Part shown: piece by piece, positions 7,654 to 19,598 of the stretch
Layout of the letters: each line of letters starts with the position of its first letter
Numbering within the stretch: the stretch's first letter is position 1
Assembly (NCBI RefSeq): GCF_000300975.2
Contig: NZ_AEEC02000026.1
Location: 1-64,000, forward strand
Source: Herbaspirillum frisingense GSF30
GTDB lineage: Bacteria; Pseudomonadota; Gammaproteobacteria; Burkholderiales; Burkholderiaceae_D
DNA length: 64,000 nt
Reading direction: 5' to 3'
Notes under the pieces: generated by a model
What the model saw: only the letters and a program-made list of their open reading frames with translations
The model's database searches: none
Told to the model about the DNA's origin: nothing
Program-made: the position numbers and the translations under genes

Positions 7654-9135
7654 ATGTCCGACACCACGTCCGCGTCCGCAGCACCGGCTGCACCCGCCGT
7701 CCGCTTCGAAGATTTCGGCCTCTCGCCCGATATCCTGAAAGCCCTGGCCGAGCAAGGCTATGTCCATCCCACCCCGATCCAGGCCCAGGCCATTCCTGTG
7801 GTGCTGCAAGGCCGGGACGTGATGGGCGCTGCCCAGACCGGTACCGGCAAGACCGCCGGCTTCTCGCTACCCATCATCCAGCGCCTGCTGCAACACGCCA
7901 GCCACAGCGCTTCACCGGCCCGCCACCCGGTGCGCGCCCTGATCCTGACGCCCACCCGCGAGCTGGCTGACCAGGTGGCCGACAACGTGGCCGCCTATTG
8001 CCGCTTCACTCCGCTGCGGTCCACCGTGGTCTTCGGTGGTGTAGACATGTCGCCGCAGACCGCCATCCTGCGCGCCGGCGTGGAAATCGTCATCGCCACT
8101 CCGGGCCGCCTGCTGGACCACGTGCAGCAGAAGACGGTGAACCTGTCGCAGACCCAGATCCTGGTGATGGACGAGGCCGACCGCATGCTGGACATGGGCT
8201 TCCTGCCGGACCTGCAGCGCATCATCAACCTGCTGCCCAAGCAGCGCCAGAACCTGCTGTTCTCGGCCACCTTCTCGCCGGAAATCAAGAAGCTGGCCGC
8301 CAGCTTCCAGAACAACCCGGTCACCATCGAAGTGGCCCGCAGCAACGCCACCGCCGAAAACGTCACACAGACCATCTACAAGGTGGATGAGGCGGCCAAG
8401 GCCGATGCAGTGAGCTTCATCATTCGCCAGCGCGAACTGAAGCAAGTGATCGTCTTCTCCAACACCAAGATCGGCGCATCGCGCCTGGCGCGTACCCTGC
8501 TGGCCGAAGGCGTCAAGGCCTCCGCCATCCACGGCGACAAGACCCAGGGCGAGCGCATGGCCGCGCTGGAAGCCTTCAAGCAGGGCCAGATCGAAGTGCT
8601 GGTGGCCACCGACGTGGCTGCACGTGGCCTGGATATCGCCGAGCTGCCCTGTGTGATCAACTACGATCTGCCCTACAACGCCGAAGACTACGTGCACCGT
8701 ATCGGTCGTACCGGTCGTGCCGGTGCCTCGGGCGACGCCATCTCGCTGTTCTGCGACAAGGACGACCGTCTGCTGACCGACATCGAGAAGCTGATCAAGA
8801 AGAAATTCGAACGTGCCGAGCTGGCTGGTTTTGCTCCCCGCGCGCGTCATGAACGCGGTGAACGCAGTGATCGTGGCGATCGGAGCGAACGCGGCGAGCG
8901 CGCCGACCGTGGCGAGCGCAGTGACCGTGGTGATCGTAGCGACCGCGGCGAACGCAGCCGCAGCAGCCGCGATGGCTATTCCGCTGCACCGCGTCGCGAG
9001 AAGGTCGATCCCTGGTTCCTCAAGCCCTACGAGCCCAGCGCCGTCGAAACCGTGTCCACCAAGCCGGAATTGCCCAAGAACAACCGTCCCAAGCCCAAGG
9101 TGGCCGCCCTGCTGGGCGGCATGCCCAAGCGCTGA
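7654..9135 (+). CDS. rhlE: DEAD-box ATP-dependent RNA helicase, RhlE type
   Basis: The protein unwinds RNA duplexes with ATP and is expected to help ribosome assembly or RNA turnover. All helicase motifs are visible: the Q motif (FEDFGLSPDILKAL...PTPIQ), AQTGTGKT (about 60-67), PTRELADQ, TPGRLLD, DEAD (173-176), SAT, VIVFSNTK, ATDVAARGLDI and HRIGRTGRAG. The C-terminal tail of about 110 residues has tandem RGERSDRGDRS-type Arg/Asp/Ser repeats encoded by repetitive DNA (about 8850-8960). Such tails bind RNA non-specifically. The RhlE name rests on core similarity and tail type; SrmB or DbpA is less likely. The gene converges on gluQ. Confidence 0.88.
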   Translation: MSDTTSASAAPAAPAVRFEDFGLSPDILKALAEQGYVHPTPIQAQAIPVVLQGRDVMGAAQTGTGKTAGFSLPIIQRLLQHASHSASPARHPVRALILTPTRELADQVADNVAAYCRFTPLRSTVVFGGVDMSPQTAILRAGVEIVIATPGRLLDHVQQKTVNLSQTQILVMDEADRMLDMGFLPDLQRIINLLPKQRQNLLFSATFSPEIKKLAASFQNNPVTIEVARSNATAENVTQTIYKVDEAAKADAVSFIIRQRELKQVIVFSNTKIGASRLARTLLAEGVKASAIHGDKTQGERMAALEAFKQGQIEVLVATDVAARGLDIAELPCVINYDLPYNAEDYVHRIGRTGRAGASGDAISLFCDKDDRLLTDIEKLIKKKFERAELAGFAPRARHERGERSDRGDRSERGERADRGERSDRGDRSDRGERSRSSRDGYSAAPRREKVDPWFLKPYEPSAVETVSTKPELPKNNRPKPKVAALLGGMPKR

Positions 9136-9141
9136 GCGCTT
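9127..9141. terminator. Hairpin with the helicase stop codon in its loop
   Basis: AAGCGC-TGA-GCGCTT is a perfect 6-bp inverted repeat whose three-base loop is the helicase stop codon. CTTT follows. It lies between the convergent helicase and gluQ genes, whose stops are 9 bases apart, and may serve as a compact two-way terminator. Confidence 0.45.
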
Positions 9142-9144
9142 CTT

Positions 9145-10035
9145 TCAGCGCGAGCCGAAACGCGCTTGCCAGCCGGTGAGCGCGCCATTCCAGAATCCTT
9201 CCCGGTCGCGGACCTGGCCTGTTTCGCTGGCCAGTCCGAGGAAAGCAGCGGCCTGCTGCAACTGTTGCAGTGGCTGTCCCAGGTCCAGTGCCTGCGCGCC
9301 GTTCTGCTTGGAAAACTTCTCCCCCGTCTCATTCACCAGCAGCGGTACATGCAGGTAGCGCGGGGTCGGATAGCCCAGCAAGCCTTGCAGGTAGATCTGC
9401 CGTGCCGTCGAGTCCAGCAGGTCGGCCCCGCGCACGACGTCAGTCACGCCCTGTTCGGCATCGTCCACCACCACCGCCAGCTGATAGGCCCAGAAGCCAT
9501 CGGCTCGCTGCAATACGAAATCCCCCACCTCCGAGGCCAGGTGCTGCGTCTGCGGCCCCAGCCAGCGATCTTCGAACTGCACCCGTTCCCCAGGCTGCCC
9601 GGCATCCGGCACGCGTAGCCTCAGGGTGCGGGCCTGCTTGCCCGGTGCCAGGCCGTGGCGGCAGGTGCCGGGATAGATGGCGGCGCCGTCACTGGCAGTG
9701 CCCACTCGCGAATCGGCGATTTCCTTGCGGCTGCAACCACAGGGATACACCATCGTGCCCAGCTTCTCCCGGGCCAGCTGGTAACGCGCCTTGCGCTGGC
9801 TCTGGACCAGTACCGGGCCGTCGGCATGCATGTCCAGCGCCGCCAGGGTCGCCACGATGTCATCGGCAGCACCCGGCACGGTGCGTGTTTCGTCGATATC
9901 CTCGATGCGCAGCAGCCAGCGTCCGTCGTGGACGCGTGCATCCAGGTAGCTGGCCAGTGCAGCCACCAGCGAACCGGCGTGCAGCGGCCCGGACGGGGAG
10001 GGCGCGAAGCGGCCGACGTAGGCGCAGGCGCTCAC
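9145..10035 (-). CDS. gluQ: Glutamyl-Q tRNA(Asp) synthetase
   Basis: The protein is a truncated glutamyl-tRNA synthetase paralogue. It activates glutamate and attaches it to queuosine at the wobble position of tRNA-Asp, and lacks the anticodon-binding domain. Visible are [22 protein letters not shown] (HIGH-like region), [10 protein letters not shown], zinc-site cysteines around [10 protein letters not shown] and CRHG, and the KMSKS-like EKFSKQNGA. From the GTG at 10035 it is 296 aa, the normal size. That GTG overlaps the TGA of the upstream LysR gene as GTGA, which suggests translational coupling; a longer frame to 10110 would run into the LysR gene and add non-family residues. Confidence 0.9.
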   Translation of the reverse strand: MSACAYVGRFAPSPSGPLHAGSLVAALASYLDARVHDGRWLLRIEDIDETRTVPGAADDIVATLAALDMHADGPVLVQSQRKARYQLAREKLGTMVYPCGCSRKEIADSRVGTASDGAAIYPGTCRHGLAPGKQARTLRLRVPDAGQPGERVQFEDRWLGPQTQHLASEVGDFVLQRADGFWAYQLAVVVDDAEQGVTDVVRGADLLDSTARQIYLQGLLGYPTPRYLHVPLLVNETGEKFSKQNGAQALDLGQPLQQLQQAAAFLGLASETGQVRDREGFWNGALTGWQARFGSR

Positions 10036-10970
10036 ATTGGCTCCGGCGCGGCGACCGGCCCGATCAGCGATGCACGTACCTGCGGTTGGGCTAGGTGCTG
10101 GATGAACCATTTGAGCGATTTGCCCTGTTCAGCCTTGGGCCAGGCCACCATGAAATTGTCGTTGGGTTTGGCGGCCAGGGTCTGTTTTTCGACCAGCGCC
10201 CCCGAGGCCAGGTAGGGCGCCGCCCAGATGCGGGGCAGGTGGCCGCAGCCCAGGCCCGCCAGTTGCGCCTGCAGCTTGTCGGCCACGGTGGCCACTGTCA
10301 GGGTTTCCTGGCCTGACAGCAGGCCCATGGTCAGGGTCGGCAGCGACTGGCTGTTGTCCCCCACGGCGATGGCGCGGTGGCTGCGTACCAGCTCGGCCGA
10401 CAAGGGCTCGTCGGCGGTGGCCAGCGGGTGCTGCGGCGCTACCGCGAATACCCAGTCCACGGCGCCCAGTTCCTGCATCTGGAAGCGGCCACTGGTGCGC
10501 ACGACCTCCGGCCCATCCAGGGTCACCCCGATGACCAGGTTGGCGCGGCCTTCGATCAGCTTTTCCCAGGCGCCGGTCAATACCCCGGGCGTGAAGCGCA
10601 GGCGGGTGCCGGATTGTTCGCGATCGAAGGCTTCGATGATGGGCAGCATCTTGTCGAAGGGGATCAGACTGTTGAGCACGATGTGCAGCTCGGTCTCGCG
10701 GCCGGTGGCGGTGCGTTTGACACGCTGTTCCAGGTCGCTGGCGGCCAGCAGCAGGTGCCGGCCCTCCTGCAACAATTGCAGCCCGGCCGGTGTCAACTGG
10801 GCTCGATGGCCACGGCGGTCGAACAGCAGCACGTCGAGATCGTCTTCCAGCTTGCGCACGCTGTAGGTCAGCGCCGAGGGCACGCGGTCCAGTGCCACGG
10901 CGGCGGCGGCAAAGCTGCCCTTGCGGTCGATCATGTCCAGGATCAGCAGGGATTCCAGGGTCAGGTTCAC
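10032..10970 (-). CDS. LysR-family transcriptional regulator
   Basis: This 312-aa protein has the N-terminal winged helix-turn-helix (residues 1-60, [35 protein letters not shown]) and a C-terminal LysR substrate-binding domain. It starts with GTG, preceded by GGGAAAG. It is divergent from the pirin-like gene 149 bases away, the usual arrangement for a LysR regulator and its target, and overlaps gluQ downstream by four bases. It resembles regulators of pirin or quinone-reductase genes in related bacteria, so control of the pirin-like and WrbA-like genes is my best guess. The inducer is unknown. Confidence 0.85.
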   Translation of the reverse strand: MNLTLESLLILDMIDRKGSFAAAAVALDRVPSALTYSVRKLEDDLDVLLFDRRGHRAQLTPAGLQLLQEGRHLLLAASDLEQRVKRTATGRETELHIVLNSLIPFDKMLPIIEAFDREQSGTRLRFTPGVLTGAWEKLIEGRANLVIGVTLDGPEVVRTSGRFQMQELGAVDWVFAVAPQHPLATADEPLSAELVRSHRAIAVGDNSQSLPTLTMGLLSGQETLTVATVADKLQAQLAGLGCGHLPRIWAAPYLASGALVEKQTLAAKPNDNFMVAWPKAEQGKSLKWFIQHLAQPQVRASLIGPVAAPEPM

Positions 10971-11041
10971 GTCGCTTTCCCTTGTTTAAAATTTTTGAAT
11001 GAACACTACGGATTTTAGACCTTATCTCGGGAAAAGTTAGC

Positions 11042-11051
11042 CACTATAGTG
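11042..11051. promoter_or_regulatory. Palindrome in the LysR/pirin divergent promoter region
   Basis: CACTATAGTG is a perfect 10-bp palindrome containing a TATAGT that could be the -10 of the pirin-like gene. Two TGTAC direct repeats follow within 50 bases. It is a reasonable candidate for the LysR binding site or for promoter occlusion. Confidence 0.35.
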
Positions 11052-11119
11052 ACGCCATCGACAAACATTTTGTACAAACCACTTCCGGTCTGTACGTTAC
11101 TTCAGAAAGAGGTGTTGAC

Positions 11120-11821
11120 ATGATGGAACTTCGCAAAGCGAACGATCGTGGCCACGCCAACCACGGTTGGCTGGATTCGTATCACAGCTTTTCCTTCGCG
11201 GATTACTATGATCCCAAGCACATGGGTTTCGGCCCGCTGCGCGTGATCAACGAGGACCGCGTGGCCGCTGGCCAGGGCTTTGGTACGCACGGCCACCGCG
11301 ACATGGAGATCATTTCCTACGTGCTCGAAGGCGAGCTGGCCCACAAGGACAGCATGGGTAACGGCAGCGTGATCCGTCCGGGTGACGTACAACGCATGAG
11401 CGCAGGCACCGGGGTACGGCACTCGGAGTACAACCACTCCCAGGACGGTACCACCCACTTCCTGCAGATCTGGATCATGCCGGACCGCGCCGGTGCCGAT
11501 CCTGGCTACCAGGAGGCGCATTTCTCGGCCGCCGACAAGGATGGCAAGTTGCGCCTGGTGGCTTCCGACGACGGTCGCGATGGTTCGGTCAGCCTGAATC
11601 AGGACGCCCAGCTGTATGCCGGCCTGTTCGACGGTGCCCAGCGTGCCGACTATGCCTTGCCGCAAGGCCGCCTCGGATATATTCACGTGGCCCGTGGCAA
11701 GGTCAGCGTCAACGGCCAGGCCCTGGAAGCCGGCGATGCCGTCAAGCTCAGTGCGGTCGACCGCATCGAGATCAGCGACGGCGACAAGGCGGAAGTCCTG
11801 TTGTTCGACCTGCCGCGCTGA
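11120..11821 (+). CDS. Pirin-like bicupin protein (YhhW/quercetin 2,3-dioxygenase type)
   Basis: The 233-aa protein has the pirin N-terminal cupin: HANHGWLDSYHSFSFADYYDP, then GFGTHGHRDMEIISYVLEGELAHKDS with metal-binding histidines and Glu. The C-terminal cupin is typically degenerate. Bacterial YhhW-type pirins can show quercetinase activity in vitro, but their physiological role is unclear; response to aromatic or electrophile stress is often proposed. AGAGGTG lies upstream of the ATG. It is followed 128 bases later by a WrbA-like flavodoxin, and the divergent LysR gene probably controls both. Confidence 0.85.
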   Translation: MMELRKANDRGHANHGWLDSYHSFSFADYYDPKHMGFGPLRVINEDRVAAGQGFGTHGHRDMEIISYVLEGELAHKDSMGNGSVIRPGDVQRMSAGTGVRHSEYNHSQDGTTHFLQIWIMPDRAGADPGYQEAHFSAADKDGKLRLVASDDGRDGSVSLNQDAQLYAGLFDGAQRADYALPQGRLGYIHVARGKVSVNGQALEAGDAVKLSAVDRIEISDGDKAEVLLFDLPR

Positions 11822-11949
11822 TGGATTCGGGTGTCTGCTGCGGCAGCCCCATGATTCTGTAGTCCCGTAGTCGCATTGCCCGCCGGTACCGATCACACCG
11901 GCGGATTTTCCACCGTGTCACTTCACTCTCTAGAGAAGGAATACCCGTC

Positions 11950-12525
11950 ATGACCAAAGTTGCCATCGTCTACCATTCCGGCTACGGCCACACCAAGAAG
12001 CAGGCTGAAGCCGTGCAGGCCGGCGCTGCTGGCGTTGCCGGCGCCGATGTCGAACTCATCGCCATCAGTGCCGAAGGCACCATCACCGACGCGCAGTGGG
12101 CCAGCCTGGATGCGGCCGACGCCATCATCTTCGGCTCGCCGACCTACATGGGTACCGTGTCCTGGCAGTTCAAGAAGTTTGCCGACGCATCCTCCAAGCC
12201 CTGGTTCAGCCAGAAGTGGAAGGACAAGGTCGGTGCCGCCTTCACCAACTCGGCGACCATGAACGGCGACAAGCTCTCGACCCTGCACTACCTGTTCACC
12301 CTGGGCATGCAGCACAGCATGATCTGGGTCGGCACCGGCCTGATGCCATCGAACAGCAAGGCTGCCCAACGCAACGACATCAACTTCGTCGGTTCCTTCT
12401 CGGGCCTGATGGCGCAAAGCCCGTCGGATTCCTCGCCGGAAGAAGGCCCGCTGCCGGGCGACCTGGAAACCGCCAAGCTCTTCGGTGCACGCGTGGTGGA
12501 AACCGCAGCCAAGTTCAAGAAGTAA
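11950..12525 (+). CDS. WrbA-like flavodoxin-family NAD(P)H:quinone oxidoreductase
   Basis: The 191-aa protein begins with a beta-strand and the FMN phosphate loop YHSGYGHTKKQAEAV, and contains FGSPTYMGTVSWQFKKF, which holds the flavin ring in flavodoxin-like quinone reductases. These enzymes reduce quinones by two electrons and limit redox cycling. The ribosome site GAAGGAAT lies upstream. The pairing with a pirin-like gene and a LysR regulator suggests a small quinone or electrophile-stress module. It could also be called a flavodoxin family protein. Confidence 0.83.
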   Translation: MTKVAIVYHSGYGHTKKQAEAVQAGAAGVAGADVELIAISAEGTITDAQWASLDAADAIIFGSPTYMGTVSWQFKKFADASSKPWFSQKWKDKVGAAFTNSATMNGDKLSTLHYLFTLGMQHSMIWVGTGLMPSNSKAAQRNDINFVGSFSGLMAQSPSDSSPEEGPLPGDLETAKLFGARVVETAAKFKK

Positions 12526-12562
12526 GCAGCAGGAAGCATCCAGCAACCGCCACGGCGGACGC

Positions 12563-12600
12563 AAAAAAGCCGGCCTCAGTTCACTGGGGCCGGCTTTTTC
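12563..12600. terminator. Bidirectional terminator between wrbA-like and trhO genes
   Basis: A6 is followed by GCCGGCCTCAG, a TTCA loop, CTGGGGCCGGC and T5. The 11-bp stem has one G-T pair. It ends both convergent genes. Confidence 0.9.
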
Positions 12601-12619
12601 ATTGCTGCAGGACGGGCGA

Positions 12620-13510
12620 TCAGGCCTGGGCGGACGCGGTTTCCTGTGTTTCTTCACCCTTGCGCTGCGCCGAAGCGCAATGCGGGCAGGACTTGCCCGG
12701 CACATAGTCTGGCGACAACTGCTCGCGTGGCGTGACCACGGCGCGGCAGGCGAAGCACTGGGCGGTCTGGGTTTCCTTCAGTTCCGGGCTCAGGGCGGTG
12801 CGGTAGTCGAAGACGAAGCAGTCGCCGTTGTAGTGGGCGCCGCCGACATCCTCGAAATACTTCAGGATGCCGCCTTCCAGCTGGTAGACATGGTCATAGC
12901 CGATGTTTTGCATGTGGATGGCGGCCTTTTCGCAGCGGATCCCGCCGGTGCAGAAGGTGACCACGGTCTTGCCTTCGAAGTCGGCCCTGTGGTCCTCGAT
13001 GACCTTGGGGAATTCGGTGAACTTGCTGATGCGGTAGTCGACCGTGTTCTCGAAGGTGCCGACATCGACCTCGAAGCCATTGCGGGTATCGACCATCACC
13101 ACCGGACGGCCCTCGTCATCATGGCCCTGGTCCAGCCAGCGCTTGAGCTCCCTGGGTTCCACGAAGGGCGCCCGGCCCAGCTCGGGCTTGATCAGCGGAT
13201 GCTTCATGGTGATGATTTCAGCCTTCAGTTTCACCAGCATGCGCGTGAACGGTTGCTTCTCGGAATAGCTTTCCTTGACGATCAGGTCGGCGAAACGCGG
13301 ATCGGCGCGCAGCCAGGCAAGGAAGGCGTCGATGTCCGGCCGCAGGCCGGCCAGGAACAGGTTGATGCCTTCCGGGCTCAGGATCACCGTGCCACGCAAG
13401 TTGTGTTGTTGGCAAAACGCGAGGAATTCGGGACGCTTTTCAGCGGTATCGTCGAAGCTGACGAATTTGTAGGCGGCGATGTTGACGTAGGGTGTATCGG
13501 GGGACTGCAT
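12620..13510 (-). CDS. trhO: tRNA uridine(34) hydroxylase TrhO (YceA family), rhodanese fold
   Basis: Members of this family catalyse prephenate-independent formation of 5-hydroxyuridine at position 34 of tRNAs. The rhodanese-like loop [13 protein letters not shown] places the active-site cysteine at 187, inside a domain starting near residue 130. The N-terminal acylphosphatase-like part contains [11 protein letters not shown]. Near the C-terminus, two paired Cys motifs (CFAC and CPHC) look like a small metal site. Length 296 aa. The ATG at 13510 starts directly at the conserved N-terminus. It was formerly annotated as a rhodanese-related sulfurtransferase. Confidence 0.85.
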   Translation of the reverse strand: MQSPDTPYVNIAAYKFVSFDDTAEKRPEFLAFCQQHNLRGTVILSPEGINLFLAGLRPDIDAFLAWLRADPRFADLIVKESYSEKQPFTRMLVKLKAEIITMKHPLIKPELGRAPFVEPRELKRWLDQGHDDEGRPVVMVDTRNGFEVDVGTFENTVDYRISKFTEFPKVIEDHRADFEGKTVVTFCTGGIRCEKAAIHMQNIGYDHVYQLEGGILKYFEDVGGAHYNGDCFVFDYRTALSPELKETQTAQCFACRAVVTPREQLSPDYVPGKSCPHCASAQRKGEETQETASAQA

Positions 13511-13669
13511 GGTTCGTTACTCAGCTCTAAGTCTTTGAATTGTCAGCATTATATACGCGCGGCCCAGGCGTTCGCAGCAATTTGCCGGCGCCTGCCCGGC
13601 TGGATGTCGCTTCTCTGATGCAGATCAAGGCGGCTTCTAGCAATATTTCGAGCAGATTTGTGTAAATTG

Positions 13670-13695
13670 TTCACAGGCAGTTGAATTCCTGTGAA
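13670..13695. repeat. Inverted repeat upstream of dnaE
   Basis: TTCACAGG (13670-13677) and CCTGTGAA (13688-13695) are perfect 8-bp arms separated by 10 bases, about 55 bases before the dnaE ATG. The geometry fits a dimeric repressor operator. It is not a LexA site of the CTGT-N8-ACAG type. Confidence 0.4.
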
Positions 13696-13749
13696 AAGCT
13701 GGTCTCGCAAAGCCGAAGTGCATCCCAAGCTCCGGTAAAATGTCGTCCT

Positions 13750-17208
<3,459 letters not shown>

Positions 17209-17246
17209 TCTGTCGGGTCCCAGTCACATAAAACAACATAATTACC

Positions 17247-18500
17247 ATGCAGATTTCCTCGTGTCGGCTGCCGTCGCTCGCCGTCCTTCTGGCCTTTTCT
17301 TCGCTAGGCCTGGTGTTGCCCAACCTGTCCAATGCCAGTCTGTTTTTGCTGGTCCTCCTGGGCATCGTGACCCTGTTCGTCTATCGCCACCAGACGCCCG
17401 GGTGGCAAGCCCAACTGCCATCGATGAAAGTGCTCTTCATCGTCATGGCCCTGCCGGCCCTGGCAGTGTTGATCCATCAGGTGGGTGTGGGGCACTTCAC
17501 CTTCCGTGACTATGACCGCCCATTGCGGCTGGCCTTCTTCGTGATGGTGTTCCTGGCGGTCTGGCGCGTGACCGATATGGCGCTGGACTGGCTGCCATGG
17601 GCCTGGATGCTGGCCTGCGTCCTGTGTTTCGCCAAGGCCTGGATGATCACCGATGGCGGCAGCCTGCCCAATTCCGGCAGCCTGGGTTTCATGGCAGGGA
17701 TTGCGTTTTCGAACGCGGCCATGCTCATCGGCACCTGGCTGTTATTGTCACTGCAACTGCCGATGTCGACCTTGCAGCGCGGCTTGCGCATCGTGGCCAT
17801 CGTCCTGGCCCTGGGCGTGACCTTCATGGTCAAGACCCGCGGCACCTGGCTGGTGCTGCCGTTCTATGCGGTCTTCCTGATTCTGTATCTGAAGCAACTG
17901 AGCATGATGCGCAAGATGCTGATCCTGCTGCTGCCGCTGGTACTGGTGGGCGTTGCCATGCTCTCCAGCGACATGGTGAAGCATCGCATCTACGACATCG
18001 GTGATGACATCCAGGCGTATTCCGATCGCAGTGACCGCGAAACTTCCGTGGGCCAGCGCCTGCAGATCTGGCTCGGTTCCTGGCAGCTCTATCGCGAGCA
18101 TCCTGGATTCGGCGTGGGGCGGGAAGGATTCAAGCCGGAACTGCATCGCCTGGCCGACAAGGGAGAGATCTCCAACGCCGTGGCCGAGCTTCCGCACTCG
18201 CACAATGGCATGCTGTTCCAGATGGCGCTGTGGGGGACTGGCGGCCTGGTGGCCTGGGTGCTGACCTACCTGGTCCCGCTGGTGATGTTCTGGCGGGAAC
18301 TGGGGCACGCCGACGTGAAGGTAAGGACCTACGCCGCCATGGGCGTGGCTTTGTGCCTGGGCTACTGGGTATTCGACTTTACCGATGTGATGTTCTTCTG
18401 GGTGATCCTCAATGGCTTCTACACGATCAACCTGGCCATCTTCTTCTGCGCGATAGGGCGGTGCAAGCAGGCTTCGGCCGGCCTGCCCGCGAACGCCTAG
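17247..18500 (+). CDS. O-antigen ligase family membrane protein (WaaL-like), copy 1
   Basis: The 417-aa polytopic inner-membrane protein has about ten hydrophobic segments and a large periplasmic loop near residues 255-320, containing TSVGQRLQIWLGSWQLYREHPGFGVGREGF and the HSHNGMLFQMALWGTGG block of the Wzy_C/O-antigen ligase family. Such proteins transfer undecaprenyl-linked glycans to lipid A-core, or to proteins in the PglL variant. It starts 38 bases after dnaE with a weak ribosome site and converges on a leftward glycosyltransferase cluster that carries a second ligase-like gene at its far end. Ligase versus polymerase cannot be decided from sequence. Confidence 0.8.
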   Translation: MQISSCRLPSLAVLLAFSSLGLVLPNLSNASLFLLVLLGIVTLFVYRHQTPGWQAQLPSMKVLFIVMALPALAVLIHQVGVGHFTFRDYDRPLRLAFFVMVFLAVWRVTDMALDWLPWAWMLACVLCFAKAWMITDGGSLPNSGSLGFMAGIAFSNAAMLIGTWLLLSLQLPMSTLQRGLRIVAIVLALGVTFMVKTRGTWLVLPFYAVFLILYLKQLSMMRKMLILLLPLVLVGVAMLSSDMVKHRIYDIGDDIQAYSDRSDRETSVGQRLQIWLGSWQLYREHPGFGVGREGFKPELHRLADKGEISNAVAELPHSHNGMLFQMALWGTGGLVAWVLTYLVPLVMFWRELGHADVKVRTYAAMGVALCLGYWVFDFTDVMFFWVILNGFYTINLAIFFCAIGRCKQASAGLPANA

Positions 18501-18516
18501 CCGCGCTGGTCAGCCG

Positions 18517-19557
18517 CTATTGCGGCGATGCCTGTCGGTCGGCGATCCAGCCTTGGACGATGTCCAGCACGCTCTGCACGCTGATGGCGAGCATGCAATC
18601 GCAGGTCATGATGCGCAGTTTTTCGCAGCCCTGGCAGGACGGTTGATCGGTGCACAGATTGCTGGCGCGCTTGCCCAGTGCCGCCCAGCGACCGGGGTGC
18701 ATGGGGCGCGTCGGGGGGAACAGGCCAAGGGTACGCTGACCGATCGCTGCCGACAGGTGCAGCGGACCGGTACCGCTGGCAATCAGGCCGTCGGCCTGAG
18801 CGATGAATTGCGTCAACCGCGCCAGGCTCATCGTGCCGCAGGTATTGACCACGTGCGGCAGAGCCAGCAGGGCGCCGGCATGCTGCTCCAGCCACTTTCC
18901 TTCGTCGGCGCTGCCGGTGAGCCAGATACGCAGCCCAGGTTGCTGTTGCAGTGTCTGTGCCAGCGCCGTATAGCGCTCTACCGGCCATTCGCGGCCGTGG
19001 CCGTTGGACTTGGTGTGCAGGATCAGGTTGAACGCGTGGGGCGCAAACTCTGCCGCGATCCCGGCGTCAACCGGAATCGAAAAATGATAGCTGTCGGCAA
19101 TCTGTTCGCGAGTCGGAATATGGCTGTCGCCATAGGGGCGCAGGAACTCGAAGTTGATCTGTGACTCGTGGTTCTCGGACAAGCCCTTGCTGAAGCGCAC
19201 CCTGTCATTGCAGTAGATCAGCTGGTATACCTTCTGCCGCGCATTGCCGATCCGGTGCTTCACCCGTGCGAAGAAGGCGGCCTTGGCCAGGTCGCGGTTG
19301 GGCTGGGCCAGGATCACGGTGTCGATGTCGCTGGCACGCAGGAAACCATAGAGCTTCTCGCCCACATCCTCTTCTTCCACGACGTCATCGATGTCGTCGC
19401 AATAGCGCACCACGTCGGCCGCATAGCGGCGGCACAGCATGCTGATCCTGACCCCGGGGTTGAGTCCTTTCAGGCGCGCTGCCATCGGCAGGGTCAGGAC
19501 GATATCGCCGATGTTGTCGGTACGACTGATGAGGATGTGCTTGCTGGTGATCGGCAT
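18517..19557 (-). CDS. Glycosyltransferase family 9 (heptosyltransferase-like)
   Basis: The 346-aa protein has the GT9 N-terminus ILISRTDNIGDIVLTLPMAARLK and the C-terminal nucleotide-sugar region with LIASGTGPLHLSAAIGQRTLGLFPP, close to ADP-heptose transferases such as WaaC, WaaF and RfaQ. It should add a heptose or similar sugar to the lipopolysaccharide core at the inner face of the inner membrane. I chose the ATG at 19557, just before the conserved strand. It is the last gene of the leftward run ligase-msbA-GT9-GT8-GT9. Near its end several cysteines (CTDQPSCQGCEKLRIMTCDCM) form an unusual cluster. Confidence 0.82.
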   Translation of the reverse strand: MPITSKHILISRTDNIGDIVLTLPMAARLKGLNPGVRISMLCRRYAADVVRYCDDIDDVVEEEDVGEKLYGFLRASDIDTVILAQPNRDLAKAAFFARVKHRIGNARQKVYQLIYCNDRVRFSKGLSENHESQINFEFLRPYGDSHIPTREQIADSYHFSIPVDAGIAAEFAPHAFNLILHTKSNGHGREWPVERYTALAQTLQQQPGLRIWLTGSADEGKWLEQHAGALLALPHVVNTCGTMSLARLTQFIAQADGLIASGTGPLHLSAAIGQRTLGLFPPTRPMHPGRWAALGKRASNLCTDQPSCQGCEKLRIMTCDCMLAISVQSVLDIVQGWIADRQASPQ

Positions 19558-19598
19558 GGCAGGAACGAAAGTGAGTCTGTTCTTCTTGGTGGGCGAGT

